DNA of 64,000 bases, taken from positions 148,936 through 212,935 of the forward strand of contig JAHBSM010000007.1 in NCBI GenBank assembly GCA_019639115.1, written 5' to 3'. Below, piece by piece: positions 32,767 through 42,747 of this stretch (position 1 is the stretch's first letter; the number at the start of each line of letters is the position of its first letter). The translations under genes were made by a program, and so were the position numbers. The DNA comes from Acidobacteriota bacterium. GTDB lineage: Bacteria > Acidobacteriota > Blastocatellia > Pyrinomonadales > Pyrinomonadaceae. The notes under the pieces are model-generated. The model did not search any database, was not told where the DNA came from, and saw only the letters and a program-made list of their open reading frames with translations.

Positions 32767-34046
32767 CTTATCTTCTCAAGGCCATTCATGTACGGCCTGA
32801 GAGCCTCGGGTATCGTTACGCTTCCGTCGCTCTGCTGGTAGTTCTCGACTATGGCGATCCACGTTCGGCCTACGGCCAGGCCGCTCCCATTGAGAGTGTG
32901 GACGAACTCCGGCTTCGCCCCGCCGGCCCTGCGAAATCGAGTGTTCATGCGTCGAGCCTGGAAATCACCGCAGTTCGAACAGCTTGATATCTCTCGAAAT
33001 GTGTTCTGCGACGGTATCCACACCTCGATATCGTATGTTTTACGTGCACCGAATCCCATATCACCGGTCGATAGCACGACCGTCCTGAAAGGGAGCTCGA
33101 GCAACTCGAGTATGCGTTCGGCATTCGCCGTCAGCGCCTCGTGCTCTTGTTCGGAGTTCTCCGGCAGGCAGATCTTGACCAACTCGACCTTCTCGAACTG
33201 ATGCTGGCGGATCAGGCCTCGAGTGTCGCGGCCATAGCTGCCTGCCTCGCTGCGGAAGCAAGGGGTATAGGCCGTGTAATGTTTTGGCAGATGAGCCGCC
33301 TCAAGTATCTCGCCGGCGTGGTAATTGGTCACCGGCACCTCGGCCGTAGGTATCAGGGCGAGACGGCGATCATCCGTCGTGTGGAACAGGTCGTCTTCGA
33401 ACTTCGGCAATTGATTAGTGCCGAAAAGCGACTCGCGATTGACCAGGAACGGCGGCAGCGTTTCGGTGTAGCCATGTTCCCGCGTCTGTATGTCCAGCAT
33501 GAAATTGACAAGTGCACGCTCGAGCCTCGCACCCGCACCATTGAGAATCGCGAATCTTGCACCCGCGATCTTGCCGGCGCGTTCAAGATCGAGTATTCCG
33601 AGCGATTCGCCAATGTCTACGTGGTCACGGACCTCGAATTCGAATTCGCGTGGGGTTCCCCATCTTCGTATCTCGACGTTTGCCGACTCGTCTGGGCCGA
33701 CAGGCACGTCGGCCGCGGGCAGGTTCGGCAGCCCCGCGAGCAGTTCGTCCATCGCGGCAACTGCCGCATCGCGTGCGGACTCAAGCTCGGCCTGCGTCTC
33801 TTTTAACGCTGACACTTCGGACCTCAGCGCCTCTGCGTCTTCGGCTCTGCCGCTTTGCATCATCGCACCGATCTCTTTGCTGGCCTGATTCCGCCGCTGG
33901 TTCACGGCGTCGGCTTCGCCAATGAGCCGTCTGCGTTCAGCATCGAGGCTGCTGAAACGATCGAGGTCCGTTTGGGGAAAATTGCGAGCGGCTAGTGCGG
34001 CCCGTACAGCCTCTAGATTCTCTCTGACAAAATTGATGTCTAGCAT
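32763..34046 (-). CDS. serS: Serine-tRNA ligase
   Basis: A 427-residue class II synthetase. The N-terminal coiled-coil arm (about residues 30-100, [17 protein letters not shown] onward) contacts the tRNA variable arm. Motif 2 reads [20 protein letters not shown], motif 3 region [16 protein letters not shown] with GTPEALRP-like IPEALRPYM, and [15 protein letters not shown] is SerRS-specific. Length is normal. It lies directly before mazE on the same strand, so some mazEF expression may come from serS read-through. A perfect 21-bp palindrome lies 50 nt upstream of its start. Confidence 0.96.
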   Translation of the reverse strand: MLDINFVRENLEAVRAALAARNFPQTDLDRFSSLDAERRRLIGEADAVNQRRNQASKEIGAMMQSGRAEDAEALRSEVSALKETQAELESARDAAVAAMDELLAGLPNLPAADVPVGPDESANVEIRRWGTPREFEFEVRDHVDIGESLGILDLERAGKIAGARFAILNGAGARLERALVNFMLDIQTREHGYTETLPPFLVNRESLFGTNQLPKFEDDLFHTTDDRRLALIPTAEVPVTNYHAGEILEAAHLPKHYTAYTPCFRSEAGSYGRDTRGLIRQHQFEKVELVKICLPENSEQEHEALTANAERILELLELPFRTVVLSTGDMGFGARKTYDIEVWIPSQNTFREISSCSNCGDFQARRMNTRFRRAGGAKPEFVHTLNGSGLAVGRTWIAIVENYQQSDGSVTIPEALRPYMNGLEKIS

Positions 34047-34095
34047 TTGTTATTCGTTCAGCGAAATTCGCTCGGCCGCCCAGGGCCCGCTGCAT

Positions 34096-34116
34096 TGTAA
34101 TCACATTGTGATTACA
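34096..34116. promoter_or_regulatory. Perfect palindrome, candidate operator
   Basis: TGTAATCAC, three bases (ATT) and GTGATTACA form a perfect inverted repeat 50 nt upstream of serS in the region divergent from galU. The half-site resembles TGTAATTAC in the mazE operator. The regulator is unknown. Confidence 0.55.
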
Positions 34117-34183
34117 TTTGGCTAGGCTTCCATTGTCCGGCCCTTAGCGCGATGACGCGCGTCCTGCCGGATCGCCGGCTATC

Positions 34184-34212
34184 TTGTAAGACGATTTCGC
34201 TTGCCATAAACT
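34184..34212 (+). promoter_or_regulatory. Possible galU promoter
   Basis: TTGTAA at 34184-34189, a 17-nt spacer and TAAACT at 34207-34212, 57 nt before the galU ATG. Both hexamers are moderate matches. Confidence 0.45.
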
Positions 34213-34269
34213 CTATCCTTTGATCTGCGTTGCGCAGCGTATGGATTAAAGGAATTTATCAAAATCGAT

Positions 34270-35142
34270 ATGGCAAATAAAATTCACAAGGCCGTTTTCC
34301 CGGCGGCTGGACTTGGCACACGGTTTCTTCCGGCGACAAAGGCGAGCCCCAAGGAGATGCTTCCGCTTGTGGACAAGCCGCTGATCCAGTATTCCGTAGA
34401 GGAGGCCGTGGCAAGCGGGGTCGATTCGGTCCTGATAATCACGGGGCGGGACAAGAGCGCCATCGAGAATCATTTTGACATCTCGTTCGAACTCGAACAT
34501 CTGCTCAAACAGAAAGGCAAGACCGAGATGTTCGAACAGGTTCGTGCCATTTCAGAGATAGCAAAGGTCAGCTACACACGGCAGAAAGAGGCTCTAGGAC
34601 TAGGACACGCGATCCTGCAGGCTCGAGACTTCGTCGGGAACGAACCGTTCGCGGCATTGCTCGCTGATGACATTGTTGACTCAGAGGTCCCTGCACTCAG
34701 GCAGATGATCGACATTTACGAGAAATACGACGCCCCCGTCATCGCAACCATGCAGGTCGAAGGCGAGGCTATCTCGCGGTTTGGCGTCATCGATGCTGAT
34801 GAGGTCGAGCCCGGAGTTTACAAGATCAAAGACATGGTCGAGAAACCGGCGTTCGCTGACGCACCGTCGGATCTGGCCATAATCGGCCGCTACATTTTTA
34901 CTCCAGATATTTTTGAAGCCATCGATGCCACCGAGCCCGGGGCGGGAGGCGAGATCCAGATCACCGACGCGATGCGTATCCTGATGCGAGAACGGCCGTT
35001 TTACGCCGTCAAGCTCGACGGCGTCCGGCATGATGCCGGGGACAAACTTGGATTCCTGATCGCGACCGTCGAGTATGCCTTGAAACGCGGGGATCTCGGC
35101 CGCGAGTTTCGCGAATATCTGCGAACGCTGCAATTGGATTAG
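34270..35142 (+). CDS. galU: UTP-glucose-1-phosphate uridylyltransferase
   Basis: A 290-residue nucleotidyltransferase. The opening KAVFPAAGLGTRFLPATKAS with PKEMLPLVDKPLIQY is the GalU signature (GxGTR loop plus catalytic Lys), and ALLADDIVDSE and MVEKP follow in the expected places. It makes UDP-glucose for polysaccharide and LPS synthesis, which fits the rfb, hldD and wzc-like genes in the window. An AAAGGAA ribosome-site-like sequence lies a little far (about 15 nt) from the ATG. Its 3' end overlaps the converging transporter gene by 4 bases. Confidence 0.94.
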   Translation: MANKIHKAVFPAAGLGTRFLPATKASPKEMLPLVDKPLIQYSVEEAVASGVDSVLIITGRDKSAIENHFDISFELEHLLKQKGKTEMFEQVRAISEIAKVSYTRQKEALGLGHAILQARDFVGNEPFAALLADDIVDSEVPALRQMIDIYEKYDAPVIATMQVEGEAISRFGVIDADEVEPGVYKIKDMVEKPAFADAPSDLAIIGRYIFTPDIFEAIDATEPGAGGEIQITDAMRILMRERPFYAVKLDGVRHDAGDKLGFLIATVEYALKRGDLGREFREYLRTLQLD

Positions 35143-36326
35143 ACCGGGCCTTCGTTATTTTCGACTTGCCGCCCGCCTATCGATAACGCGGCTTGTATCG
35201 CGATCAACGCGACGACGATCGCAGCTAGGACAGCCATTCCGGCGCGGAGGCTTGATCGGTTATTTGACACAAATCCTACGAACCATGTCGAGGCCGCGGC
35301 GCCGAGCGTTCCCATTATGAACAAAGGGGTTGCATTGCGCGACGCTTCGGGTCCGCAGGCTCGGTAAAATCGAGCGACATTGGTCGGAAATATCCACGAG
35401 GTCCCAAATCCGGCAACGGCTGCCCCGGCCATAAGTTGTTCGACCGAACCCGCCGACAGGATGATCGCCATGCCTGCGAGCATTGCGACGAGCCCGCCGA
35501 TGAGCATTCGGTCGTCGCTGAAGTATCTAAATAGCATCGGAGCCACGCCCCGGCCCATCACAAAGAACAGAAAATAAAGCAGCGTTGGCGAAAGCCAGAT
35601 CGCGGCCTCATATACCCCGATCCGCTCTGTATAGGCCGGGAGCCACCCGCCCATGGCACTTTCAAAACCGACATGCAGGAAATTGAATACAGCTATCGCC
35701 CATGCGATCGGGCGGCGCCACAGACGTGCGGTTTGGACGCCGGCATCGGCCGTAGTTTGTCGCTTTTCACTATATCGGGCCAGCCCTACGGATACTCCGG
35801 CGAATATGAGAATTACTGCTAAGATCGAAGTCGGCACGGTAAGATCGGTCCCGCGAGCCGTCAGATCAACGAATGGCTTGCATACGATCGCTCCGAGCCC
35901 CCAGCAGAAATTCAAAAAGCTTAGCGCTTGACCCGACCGATGAGTATTCATCTCAAGCACGAGCATATTTATAGAAGGAAGGGTCAGTCCGACCCCGAGC
36001 CCGATCAGAAGAAAACCACCGAGCACGACGGTGAGAACACCGGCATTCATCGACGCGATGCCGGCGGCGAGAGCCAGGCACCCGGCCGATACACCTAGCT
36101 TATAGCGGCCGATCCGGCCGAGGCGGCTGGTGATCGCAGTGCCAAGCAGCGACCCGGCGAACTGAGCCGGAAAGAACGATCCTGCCCATAGGTCATTGAG
36201 CTCGAAGGCCTTTGCGTGCAGCGGAAGCAGCGGCCCGATGAGGACCGTCGCCGTTCCCGAGACGAGAAATGCCGCGTGCAGGAGCATCGAAAGTCGGGCA
36301 GATGGAGCGGTCTCGGTTGGCTGCAT
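35139..36326 (-). CDS. MFS transporter
   Basis: The frame extends to 36416, but the first 30 residues of that version are not membrane-like and the ATG at 36326 (MQPTETAPSARLS) gives a normal short cytoplasmic N-terminus and 395 residues. About twelve hydrophobic segments are seen, with SRLGRIGRYKLGVSAG in the loop after helix 2 in the place of the MFS RxGRR signature, and long loop R/E-rich sequence in the middle (ARYSEKRQTTADAG). The family moves sugars, drugs or metabolites by proton coupling; substrate cannot be told. It diverges from the ribBA-type gene and converges with galU. Confidence 0.82.
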   Translation of the reverse strand: MQPTETAPSARLSMLLHAAFLVSGTATVLIGPLLPLHAKAFELNDLWAGSFFPAQFAGSLLGTAITSRLGRIGRYKLGVSAGCLALAAGIASMNAGVLTVVLGGFLLIGLGVGLTLPSINMLVLEMNTHRSGQALSFLNFCWGLGAIVCKPFVDLTARGTDLTVPTSILAVILIFAGVSVGLARYSEKRQTTADAGVQTARLWRRPIAWAIAVFNFLHVGFESAMGGWLPAYTERIGVYEAAIWLSPTLLYFLFFVMGRGVAPMLFRYFSDDRMLIGGLVAMLAGMAIILSAGSVEQLMAGAAVAGFGTSWIFPTNVARFYRACGPEASRNATPLFIMGTLGAAASTWFVGFVSNNRSSLRAGMAVLAAIVVALIAIQAALSIGGRQVENNEGPV

Positions 36327-36488
36327 AAGGGACAATTGTGACAACTCGCGTCGAAAAGCACAAAACCGTATCGCCGCCATCGCCGAGGCCGGTCCCGCCA
36401 CGGCCGTAATTCGCAAAGAACGCCTTATTTAGTTAATATTAATGGGATTAAGGCCGCCTCGGCGTCGAGGCATTGCTGCATTTTTACT

Positions 36489-37616
36489 ATGCCGCTGAGT
36501 TCCATCGAAGATGCCGTTCGCGACATTCGCGACGGCAGGATGATCATCATCGTCGATGACGAAGATCGCGAGAATGAGGGCGATCTCGTCTGTGCCGCCG
36601 AAAAGGTGACGCCCGAGATCATAAATTTCATGGCCCGTTTCGGCCGCGGGCTGATCTGTCTTCCGCTTACCGAAGAACGCTGCGACGAGCTGCAGCTCTT
36701 TCCTCAGACCGCTCACAATACATCGAGCATGGGCACCGCGTTCACGGTCTCGATCGAAGCTCGCGAAGGTGTAACGACAGGGATATCGGCCGCCGACCGA
36801 GCTAAGACGATATTGACGGCTGTCGATCCAGCTACGCGGCCGCATGATCTGGCAAAGCCCGGCCACGTGTTCCCTTTGCGTGCCAAGAACGGCGGCGTCC
36901 TTGTCCGCGTCGGACAGACCGAAGCAAGTGTTGACATCGCTCGGATCGCGGGATTGAGCCCGGCGGCGGTCATCTGCGAGATAATGAATGACGACGGTAC
37001 GATGGCACGTATGGCCGAGCTCGAGCAGTTCGCCGCCGAACATAGCCTCAAGATCGTCTCGGTAGCGGACCTGGTCAGATACCGCATTTCAAAAGAAACG
37101 CTCGTCCGACGGCTGGAAGAAGCCCCGCTCGACCTCGGCAACGGCGTTTGGCGGACGATCGTTTATGAGAATCTCATAAATCGCGAGATGCACGTTGCTT
37201 TTGTTTACGGGGACGTCTCGGATACAACCGAAACGCCGCTCGTTCGCGTCCAAACCGAGAACGTGATCTTTGCCATGTTCGGAGCAAACGTCGGCGAGGC
37301 GTCCCGTGCGATCCGGGCGTCCAAAGATGCGATCACAGCCGAAGGCCGCGGGGTCATCTTGTATCTTCGTCAACGAGAGAATGACCTCGACCTGGCGAAC
37401 CAGCTGAGGACCTATAGATTGATGAATGACGAGGGCATTGGCCTGGCGGCGGCTCGCGACCGGACAGGCTACGGCAAGATCCATGACCTCGGCGTCGGTG
37501 CTCAGGTGCTGCGTGATCTCGGATTGAAGCGAATTCGTTTGCTATCGGCCCATCCGCCGCCGCCCGCGGCTGTGGAAGCCTTTGGACTCGAGATCGTCGA
37601 GACCATTCCTGTGTGA
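36489..37616 (+). CDS. ribB: DHBP synthase with degenerate GTP cyclohydrolase II domain (RibBX type)
   Basis: A 375-residue fusion. Residues 1 to about 205 are an intact 3,4-dihydroxy-2-butanone-4-phosphate synthase: [28 protein letters not shown] and [16 protein letters not shown] with [19 protein letters not shown]. The C-terminal half aligns with GTP cyclohydrolase II but the zinc-cysteine block (SECLTGD-LRCDCG in active enzymes) reads [14 protein letters not shown] here, and EGRNIGL reads RENDLDL, so all three zinc cysteines and the arginine loop are gone. RibBX proteins like this are known in proteobacteria. The first half can make the four-carbon riboflavin precursor; the second half cannot open GTP. 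No FMN riboswitch is seen in the 72 nt upstream to the divergent gene. Confidence 0.88.
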   Translation: MPLSSIEDAVRDIRDGRMIIIVDDEDRENEGDLVCAAEKVTPEIINFMARFGRGLICLPLTEERCDELQLFPQTAHNTSSMGTAFTVSIEAREGVTTGISAADRAKTILTAVDPATRPHDLAKPGHVFPLRAKNGGVLVRVGQTEASVDIARIAGLSPAAVICEIMNDDGTMARMAELEQFAAEHSLKIVSVADLVRYRISKETLVRRLEEAPLDLGNGVWRTIVYENLINREMHVAFVYGDVSDTTETPLVRVQTENVIFAMFGANVGEASRAIRASKDAITAEGRGVILYLRQRENDLDLANQLRTYRLMNDEGIGLAAARDRTGYGKIHDLGVGAQVLRDLGLKRIRLLSAHPPPPAAVEAFGLEIVETIPV

Positions 37617-37638
37617 CCCTATCTCTCCTGCGGCTGCG

Positions 37639-40600
37639 ATGACCGATCCTGAAACAAGCATACCCGAACCGGACCCGCAGGTCCCCGTTCGCCCTCGACG
37701 CGTTGGACGGATCTTTGCCTACGCGGGCGTTGGGCTGACGGCGCTCGTCGCCGCTTGCGCCATCGTGCTCATGGTATTGCTGAGGCTTGGTGTTCTCGAC
37801 GGTTACATCCGCAGCGAGCTCGACCGAAAACTCGACGAAATGGGTATCCGGCTCGCAGCCGGACGCTTCACCGTTAAGCCTTCGCCACTGACGCTCGAGA
37901 TCGACAACGCGGAACTGACAAACGACGCTACTGGCGAGCGGCTAGCCAGGATCGGCTCGCTGCGTGTATCCATGACGATACTCGACCTTGTGTCATGGCG
38001 GCTGAAACGAAACATAAGTATCGACGCGGCGGACGCGGCCGACGCTGAGGTCTGGGTCACGTTTGACGAGAACGGGCGGTCCAATTTCTCGGGCCTCAGG
38101 ATGTTCACGCCCGATCCTGACTCGCCCGTTGACTTCAGTCTCGATTCGTCCAGGTTCACCTTGAACAACGGCCTGATCCACTTCGGCGATATAAGCCGCA
38201 GCATAGCAGGCGACCTGAGCGATCTGACCCTCACGCTCAATGCCGAACCCAACACTGCCGGCGCCTCGCCCAAATTCAGATTCGACGCATACGCCCGCAA
38301 TTCATGGTTCGAATACGACGCCAGACGGATATCGGACATAACGTTCCGAGGCCGTGGGCTGCTTGATGAGAAAGGCGCGACGTTCGACGAGCTCGCATTA
38401 TCGACGCCTGTAGGACACTCGACGCTCAAAGGCACGATCACCGATTGGTCTTCGCTTGTTTACTCGTTCGATATCGAATCCAGCCTTGATCTGACCCAGA
38501 TATCCAATACTTTCAAGACGGGCGCATCGCTCCGAGGCGTCGGGAATTTTAGAGGGCGTGTGACAGGTGCTGGCGAGAATATCAAGATCGACGGAGCGGC
38601 CGATGCCGAGACGCTGCGTGCCGACGGCATATACCTGCGCGGCATCGGCGTCAACGCCAGCGGGACCGTGGCAAATGGCCAATACGATGCTACGGGCAAA
38701 GCGGTGGCCGAACTTCTGACATTTGACGATGTCCGGATCGATTTCCCGAGAATGTCCGGCAATATCAGAGGCACGGGAACGGATTTTCGCTGGGTCGGCG
38801 AGCTGCAGGCGGCCGCCGTCGCCGCGGGTAAACTCACGTTCGGCGGACTGTTTCTCGCGGATGCGGCTGCCGAGTATCGCGACAGGCAGCTCGCGGCCTC
38901 GGCGGGCAGCGGCCGTACGCCTCGTTTTGCGATCGGCGATACAGTATTCGAGGAACTGGAAGCGAGGGCTCTGCGGCTGAGCGCCGGGAACGGGTCGCTC
39001 AACATCACCTCGGATTCGGCGTCGTCCCGAGCCTTCGTTACTGATGATTATCGGTTCGATCAAATCCGCGGGAACAAGGTAAGCGTATCGAATCGCGGCG
39101 GCGTCACCGAGGTAAAAGCGTCGGGCCTCTCATCGGGATCCGGCCGGATCGGACAAGGAAAGCTTAAGGATGTCACGGCCCGAACATTCGAGTTCAGGGA
39201 TCTGCCACGATCGTCAACGCTGAGAGCGACCGACCTCAGGTCGTCGTCCTTGAACCTCGGCGGGACCGTTGTCACCGGGATCGAATCGCCGCTGCTTTCG
39301 CTGGAGAGTTCCGGCGGCACAACGGTCGTATATTCAGATAGGAATCGCATCGCCCGGCTGGAATCGGACTCTGCTGTATTGGGAAGCATCAACGTCGCCG
39401 GCGTCCGTTTGACGATACGATCGGGAATGATCGAAGGCCGCTCGGCAGATATCGACGCCGGCGATGTAGCCATAAAACGCACAGAAGGGCTGCCGGACGG
39501 CGGCGTACTGGAAGGCGTCCGCATCAACCGGCCGGTCTTTGTGGTCGAGCCGTCCGGGCGTTATCGAGCTTCGGCCGATATGAGCATCGGCGGAGGAATG
39601 GTCGGGAGCGTCGCTCTCGGGTCCGCTCGAGCGGATGTTACGGTTGATGGCCAGCGCGTCGAACTTCGCAGCCTGAATGCCCGCGTGATGGAGGGATCGG
39701 TAGCGGGCAATGCCTCGATCGCCCTGACGCCGCGATCCCGGTCAGAGATAAATGCCGATTTCCGCGATCTGGATCTTGGACGCCTGCTTTCGCTCGCCTC
39801 GACGCAGGTTATTCCGCTCGAAGGACGCGTCAGCGGCGCGGCACGACTCGACCTGCCAGGGACCGACTATCGAGGCGTAAGCGGAACATTGACTGCCGAT
39901 ATCGATGCCGCTGCGGGCGGGCGTGCAAGCGGTTCGATCCCGATCGCAGGCAAGGTTGACCTGGTATCTAACAACGGACTTGTTGAGGTGAGACAGGCTG
40001 ACCTTCGCAGCGAAAAAAGCGAGCTGCGGGCCGACGGCAAGCTGGATCTGCGCGCCGATGATTCCAACCTCGGCCTGGTCCTGATCTCCGATGATGCCAA
40101 CGAGATCGACAGGCTCATTCGCGTCACCGGATTGTCGCCCACACTCGAAAGCCAGCTCAACGATCTAAAGCTTGCGTTTGCGGGCCCGCTGCGGTTTGAC
40201 GGCCGTTTGACCGGTTCCTACTCTTCGCCCGCGATCAAAGGCGATGCCGAGATCGCGTCCGTCACGATGCGGGAACGCTCACTAGGGTCCGTCTCCGCGC
40301 TAGTGGACCTTGATCCTGCGGAGTTTGCGTTACGAAACGGCAGACTCGATCAACAGGGCGGCGGTCGTGCGAATTTTACTGTGATCGTGCCGCGATCAGG
40401 CGCGAACAACACTTCAGTTTCAGCCGAATTATTCGGCATCAATGCCGGAGACCTGCTTGCGGCGTTGCCGATCGAAATGCCCGAACGCATCCGAGATCTC
40501 GACGGCAAGACGTCAGGTACAGTTAAGATCGACGGACTGCCCGACGAGGCCAATGGTCGATTGGACCTTTCAGCTTCGGGTGGGCGGATCGCCGGACGGG

Positions 40601-42747
40601 ATTTTGACAGCCTAAAGGCTACGGCTCGATTCGAGCGCACCTCGATCCTGCTCGACTCCGGCGAGATCACGATCGGAAAAGGCAAGCTTGAGCTAAGCGG
40701 CAGATACGACCGCTCGACGACGGATTTCTCAGCCGAGCTCTCCGGCAAGGCCGTGCCCGTGCCGATACTTTTGGCGCTGCTGCCTCCGAACGACAGCTTG
40801 CCCGCGATCGACGGCACTGCCGTAATAAAGGCCACGGCCATCGGCCGGGCAAACGAGGCGTCATCGATCGTGGTCGATGCCGACGGAGCCGCGTCGAATG
40901 TGATGATAGGTGACACGCTGTTCGGCGACGTTGTTTTTGACAGCAGGACGGCTGACGGCATCCTTACGGCGAGGCTGACGGCGGACCTGCCGGGTGGCGA
41001 CGGGGCTACGGTGAGGAAACAGGTCGTCACGGCAGCTCTCGACCTCAAGGATCCTGACCTGCGGCTTACGGCTTCGACCGACTTTGATAACGGCCCGATC
41101 GAGCCGTTCCTGGCATTCATTCCTCAACTGAAAGGCCTGCAGATCACCGGCGAAGGATCGGGACGGATCGATTTTGGCGGGCCGTTGATGCCGGCTCGCG
41201 ACGACGGGACCCGGACGCTCACGGCAGATCAACTGTCCGGGACCGCGCGTTTCGATTCGCTTTCCCTTAAGCTGCAGGAAACGCCGCTCGCGGCCGCAGA
41301 GCCTATTCGGATACGATTTAGTCCCCGCGAGGTGAACTTTGACAGCGCAAAATTCACTGGCGGCGGATCGAATCTGACCGTCGTTGGGACCAAGGCCCTG
41401 GCAGCCGATGCCGTGAACGACCTGACCCTTGTCGGTAAGATCAACCTCAGTCTGCTCAACCTGGCCGCGAAAGATACTTTTTTTGCCGGGAGCGCTGACA
41501 TCTCGGTCAGGCTCGAGGGGCCAAACTCCCGTTCGGACCTGCGCGGATCGGCCGCGTCTAACAACGCCTCGATCGCCGCTTTCATTGGGTCCGATCGGAT
41601 CACGTTCGAGAGGGTCAAGGCGCGCGTCGTATTCTCGGACGAGCAGGCCGAGGTCGAGAACGCGACGGGATACCTCGGCGGCGGGAAGTTCACCGGCTCA
41701 GGCGGCATACTGCTCGACGGCCTCTCGGTCAAGGCCTTCCGATTCACAGTTCTCGGCGACAACGTGACCGTGCCACTGCCTCGCGACTTTTTGACGACGG
41801 GCGATGCACGGCTTGAGGTTACAGGCGTTAGGCCTTCGCCTCGTGAGAATGTTCAGGTCACGATCTCAGGTCGAGTTTTTGCCCGGAGAAGCCTTTACTC
41901 AAAGGATATCGATCTGGCGAACGTGATCGGCGGTCGCCGAGAGCGTTCGCTGGCTCCGGGTGCCAGCTCGATCGCAGCTCCCAGGTTCGACCTAGTCATC
42001 GAGGGTAAGGATGCCCTCGTCGTCCGCAACAATATCGCGGACCTTACTGCGTCTGTATCGATCACGCTGACCGGCGACGCCAACGACCCTGAGATCGCGG
42101 GCCGCGTTACAGCAAATGGCGGAACTCTCATCTATCGCAACGACCGATACGAGATACAGAGAGGCGTGCTCGACTTCCCGCCGGATTCGAGCATAGACCC
42201 GCTGATAACGCTGCAGGCGGAATCGACCATTTCCGGTTATCAGATCTTCGTCAATCTGAACGGCCGGCTATCTGACACGGAGAGCCTGAACGTCACCGTC
42301 CGGTCGAGCCCGTCGCTGCCATCGAATGACATCATTTCCCTGATGACGACCGGGGCACTGTCGAACACTGCAGGCGGCATACCCGCACTGGCGCAGACCG
42401 GCATCAGAACGGCGGCTGAGCTATTAACGGATTCTGTTATAAACAATCCCGCACGCCGAGCGACGGACAAGCTCTTTGGCCTCAATGTATTTGAGATCGA
42501 CCCCATAATATCGGGCCAGCAGCTGAACGCCTCGGCTCGGCTCACGGTCGGCCGTCAGATCAATAACAACCTGCGCGTGACCTATTCGACAAATCTGTCG
42601 CAGGATCAGAATCAGGTCATTGCTCTCGAGTATCGCGTGTCTAACAAGCTGTCGTTCGTCGCGCAGTACGAGCAGCGTTCATTGACGAACGTGACCCGCA
42701 CCAGGGACAACTTTAGCTTCGAGGTCCGATTTAAGAAACGCTTTTGA
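37639..42747 (+). CDS. tamB: TamB-like translocation/assembly module (DUF490) protein
   Basis: A very long protein (about 1702 residues from the ATG at 37639; the frame itself opens at a TTG further upstream). One membrane helix (residues about 24-48, AYAGVGLTALVAACAIVLMV) anchors it in the inner membrane with the rest in the periplasm. The body is a repetitive, beta-rich AsmA/TamB-type structure that forms a hydrophobic groove for lipid transport across the periplasm. The C-terminal DUF490 domain is clear: TVRSSPSLPSNDIISLMTTG and the final VIALEYRVSNKLSFVAQYEQ with the RFKKRF end. It overlaps the Omp85-like gene by one base (TGATG), the TamB-TamA pairing in reverse order. Confidence 0.9.
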   Translation: MTDPETSIPEPDPQVPVRPRRVGRIFAYAGVGLTALVAACAIVLMVLLRLGVLDGYIRSELDRKLDEMGIRLAAGRFTVKPSPLTLEIDNAELTNDATGERLARIGSLRVSMTILDLVSWRLKRNISIDAADAADAEVWVTFDENGRSNFSGLRMFTPDPDSPVDFSLDSSRFTLNNGLIHFGDISRSIAGDLSDLTLTLNAEPNTAGASPKFRFDAYARNSWFEYDARRISDITFRGRGLLDEKGATFDELALSTPVGHSTLKGTITDWSSLVYSFDIESSLDLTQISNTFKTGASLRGVGNFRGRVTGAGENIKIDGAADAETLRADGIYLRGIGVNASGTVANGQYDATGKAVAELLTFDDVRIDFPRMSGNIRGTGTDFRWVGELQAAAVAAGKLTFGGLFLADAAAEYRDRQLAASAGSGRTPRFAIGDTVFEELEARALRLSAGNGSLNITSDSASSRAFVTDDYRFDQIRGNKVSVSNRGGVTEVKASGLSSGSGRIGQGKLKDVTARTFEFRDLPRSSTLRATDLRSSSLNLGGTVVTGIESPLLSLESSGGTTVVYSDRNRIARLESDSAVLGSINVAGVRLTIRSGMIEGRSADIDAGDVAIKRTEGLPDGGVLEGVRINRPVFVVEPSGRYRASADMSIGGGMVGSVALGSARADVTVDGQRVELRSLNARVMEGSVAGNASIALTPRSRSEINADFRDLDLGRLLSLASTQVIPLEGRVSGAARLDLPGTDYRGVSGTLTADIDAAAGGRASGSIPIAGKVDLVSNNGLVEVRQADLRSEKSELRADGKLDLRADDSNLGLVLISDDANEIDRLIRVTGLSPTLESQLNDLKLAFAGPLRFDGRLTGSYSSPAIKGDAEIASVTMRERSLGSVSALVDLDPAEFALRNGRLDQQGGGRANFTVIVPRSGANNTSVSAELFGINAGDLLAALPIEMPERIRDLDGKTSGTVKIDGLPDEANGRLDLSASGGRIAGRDFDSLKATARFERTSILLDSGEITIGKGKLELSGRYDRSTTDFSAELSGKAVPVPILLALLPPNDSLPAIDGTAVIKATAIGRANEASSIVVDADGAASNVMIGDTLFGDVVFDSRTADGILTARLTADLPGGDGATVRKQVVTAALDLKDPDLRLTASTDFDNGPIEPFLAFIPQLKGLQITGEGSGRIDFGGPLMPARDDGTRTLTADQLSGTARFDSLSLKLQETPLAAAEPIRIRFSPREVNFDSAKFTGGGSNLTVVGTKALAADAVNDLTLVGKINLSLLNLAAKDTFFAGSADISVRLEGPNSRSDLRGSAASNNASIAAFIGSDRITFERVKARVVFSDEQAEVENATGYLGGGKFTGSGGILLDGLSVKAFRFTVLGDNVTVPLPRDFLTTGDARLEVTGVRPSPRENVQVTISGRVFARRSLYSKDIDLANVIGGRRERSLAPGASSIAAPRFDLVIEGKDALVVRNNIADLTASVSITLTGDANDPEIAGRVTANGGTLIYRNDRYEIQRGVLDFPPDSSIDPLITLQAESTISGYQIFVNLNGRLSDTESLNVTVRSSPSLPSNDIISLMTTGALSNTAGGIPALAQTGIRTAAELLTDSVINNPARRATDKLFGLNVFEIDPIISGQQLNASARLTVGRQINNNLRVTYSTNLSQDQNQVIALEYRVSNKLSFVAQYEQRSLTNVTRTRDNFSFEVRFKKRF

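Noticed and set aside
36327..36488. FMN riboswitch before the ribB-type gene or before ribF
   Set aside because: No AGGGCGGGGTG-type core or long structured leader is seen in either upstream region; only a short AT palindrome TTAATATTAA at 36433-36442.
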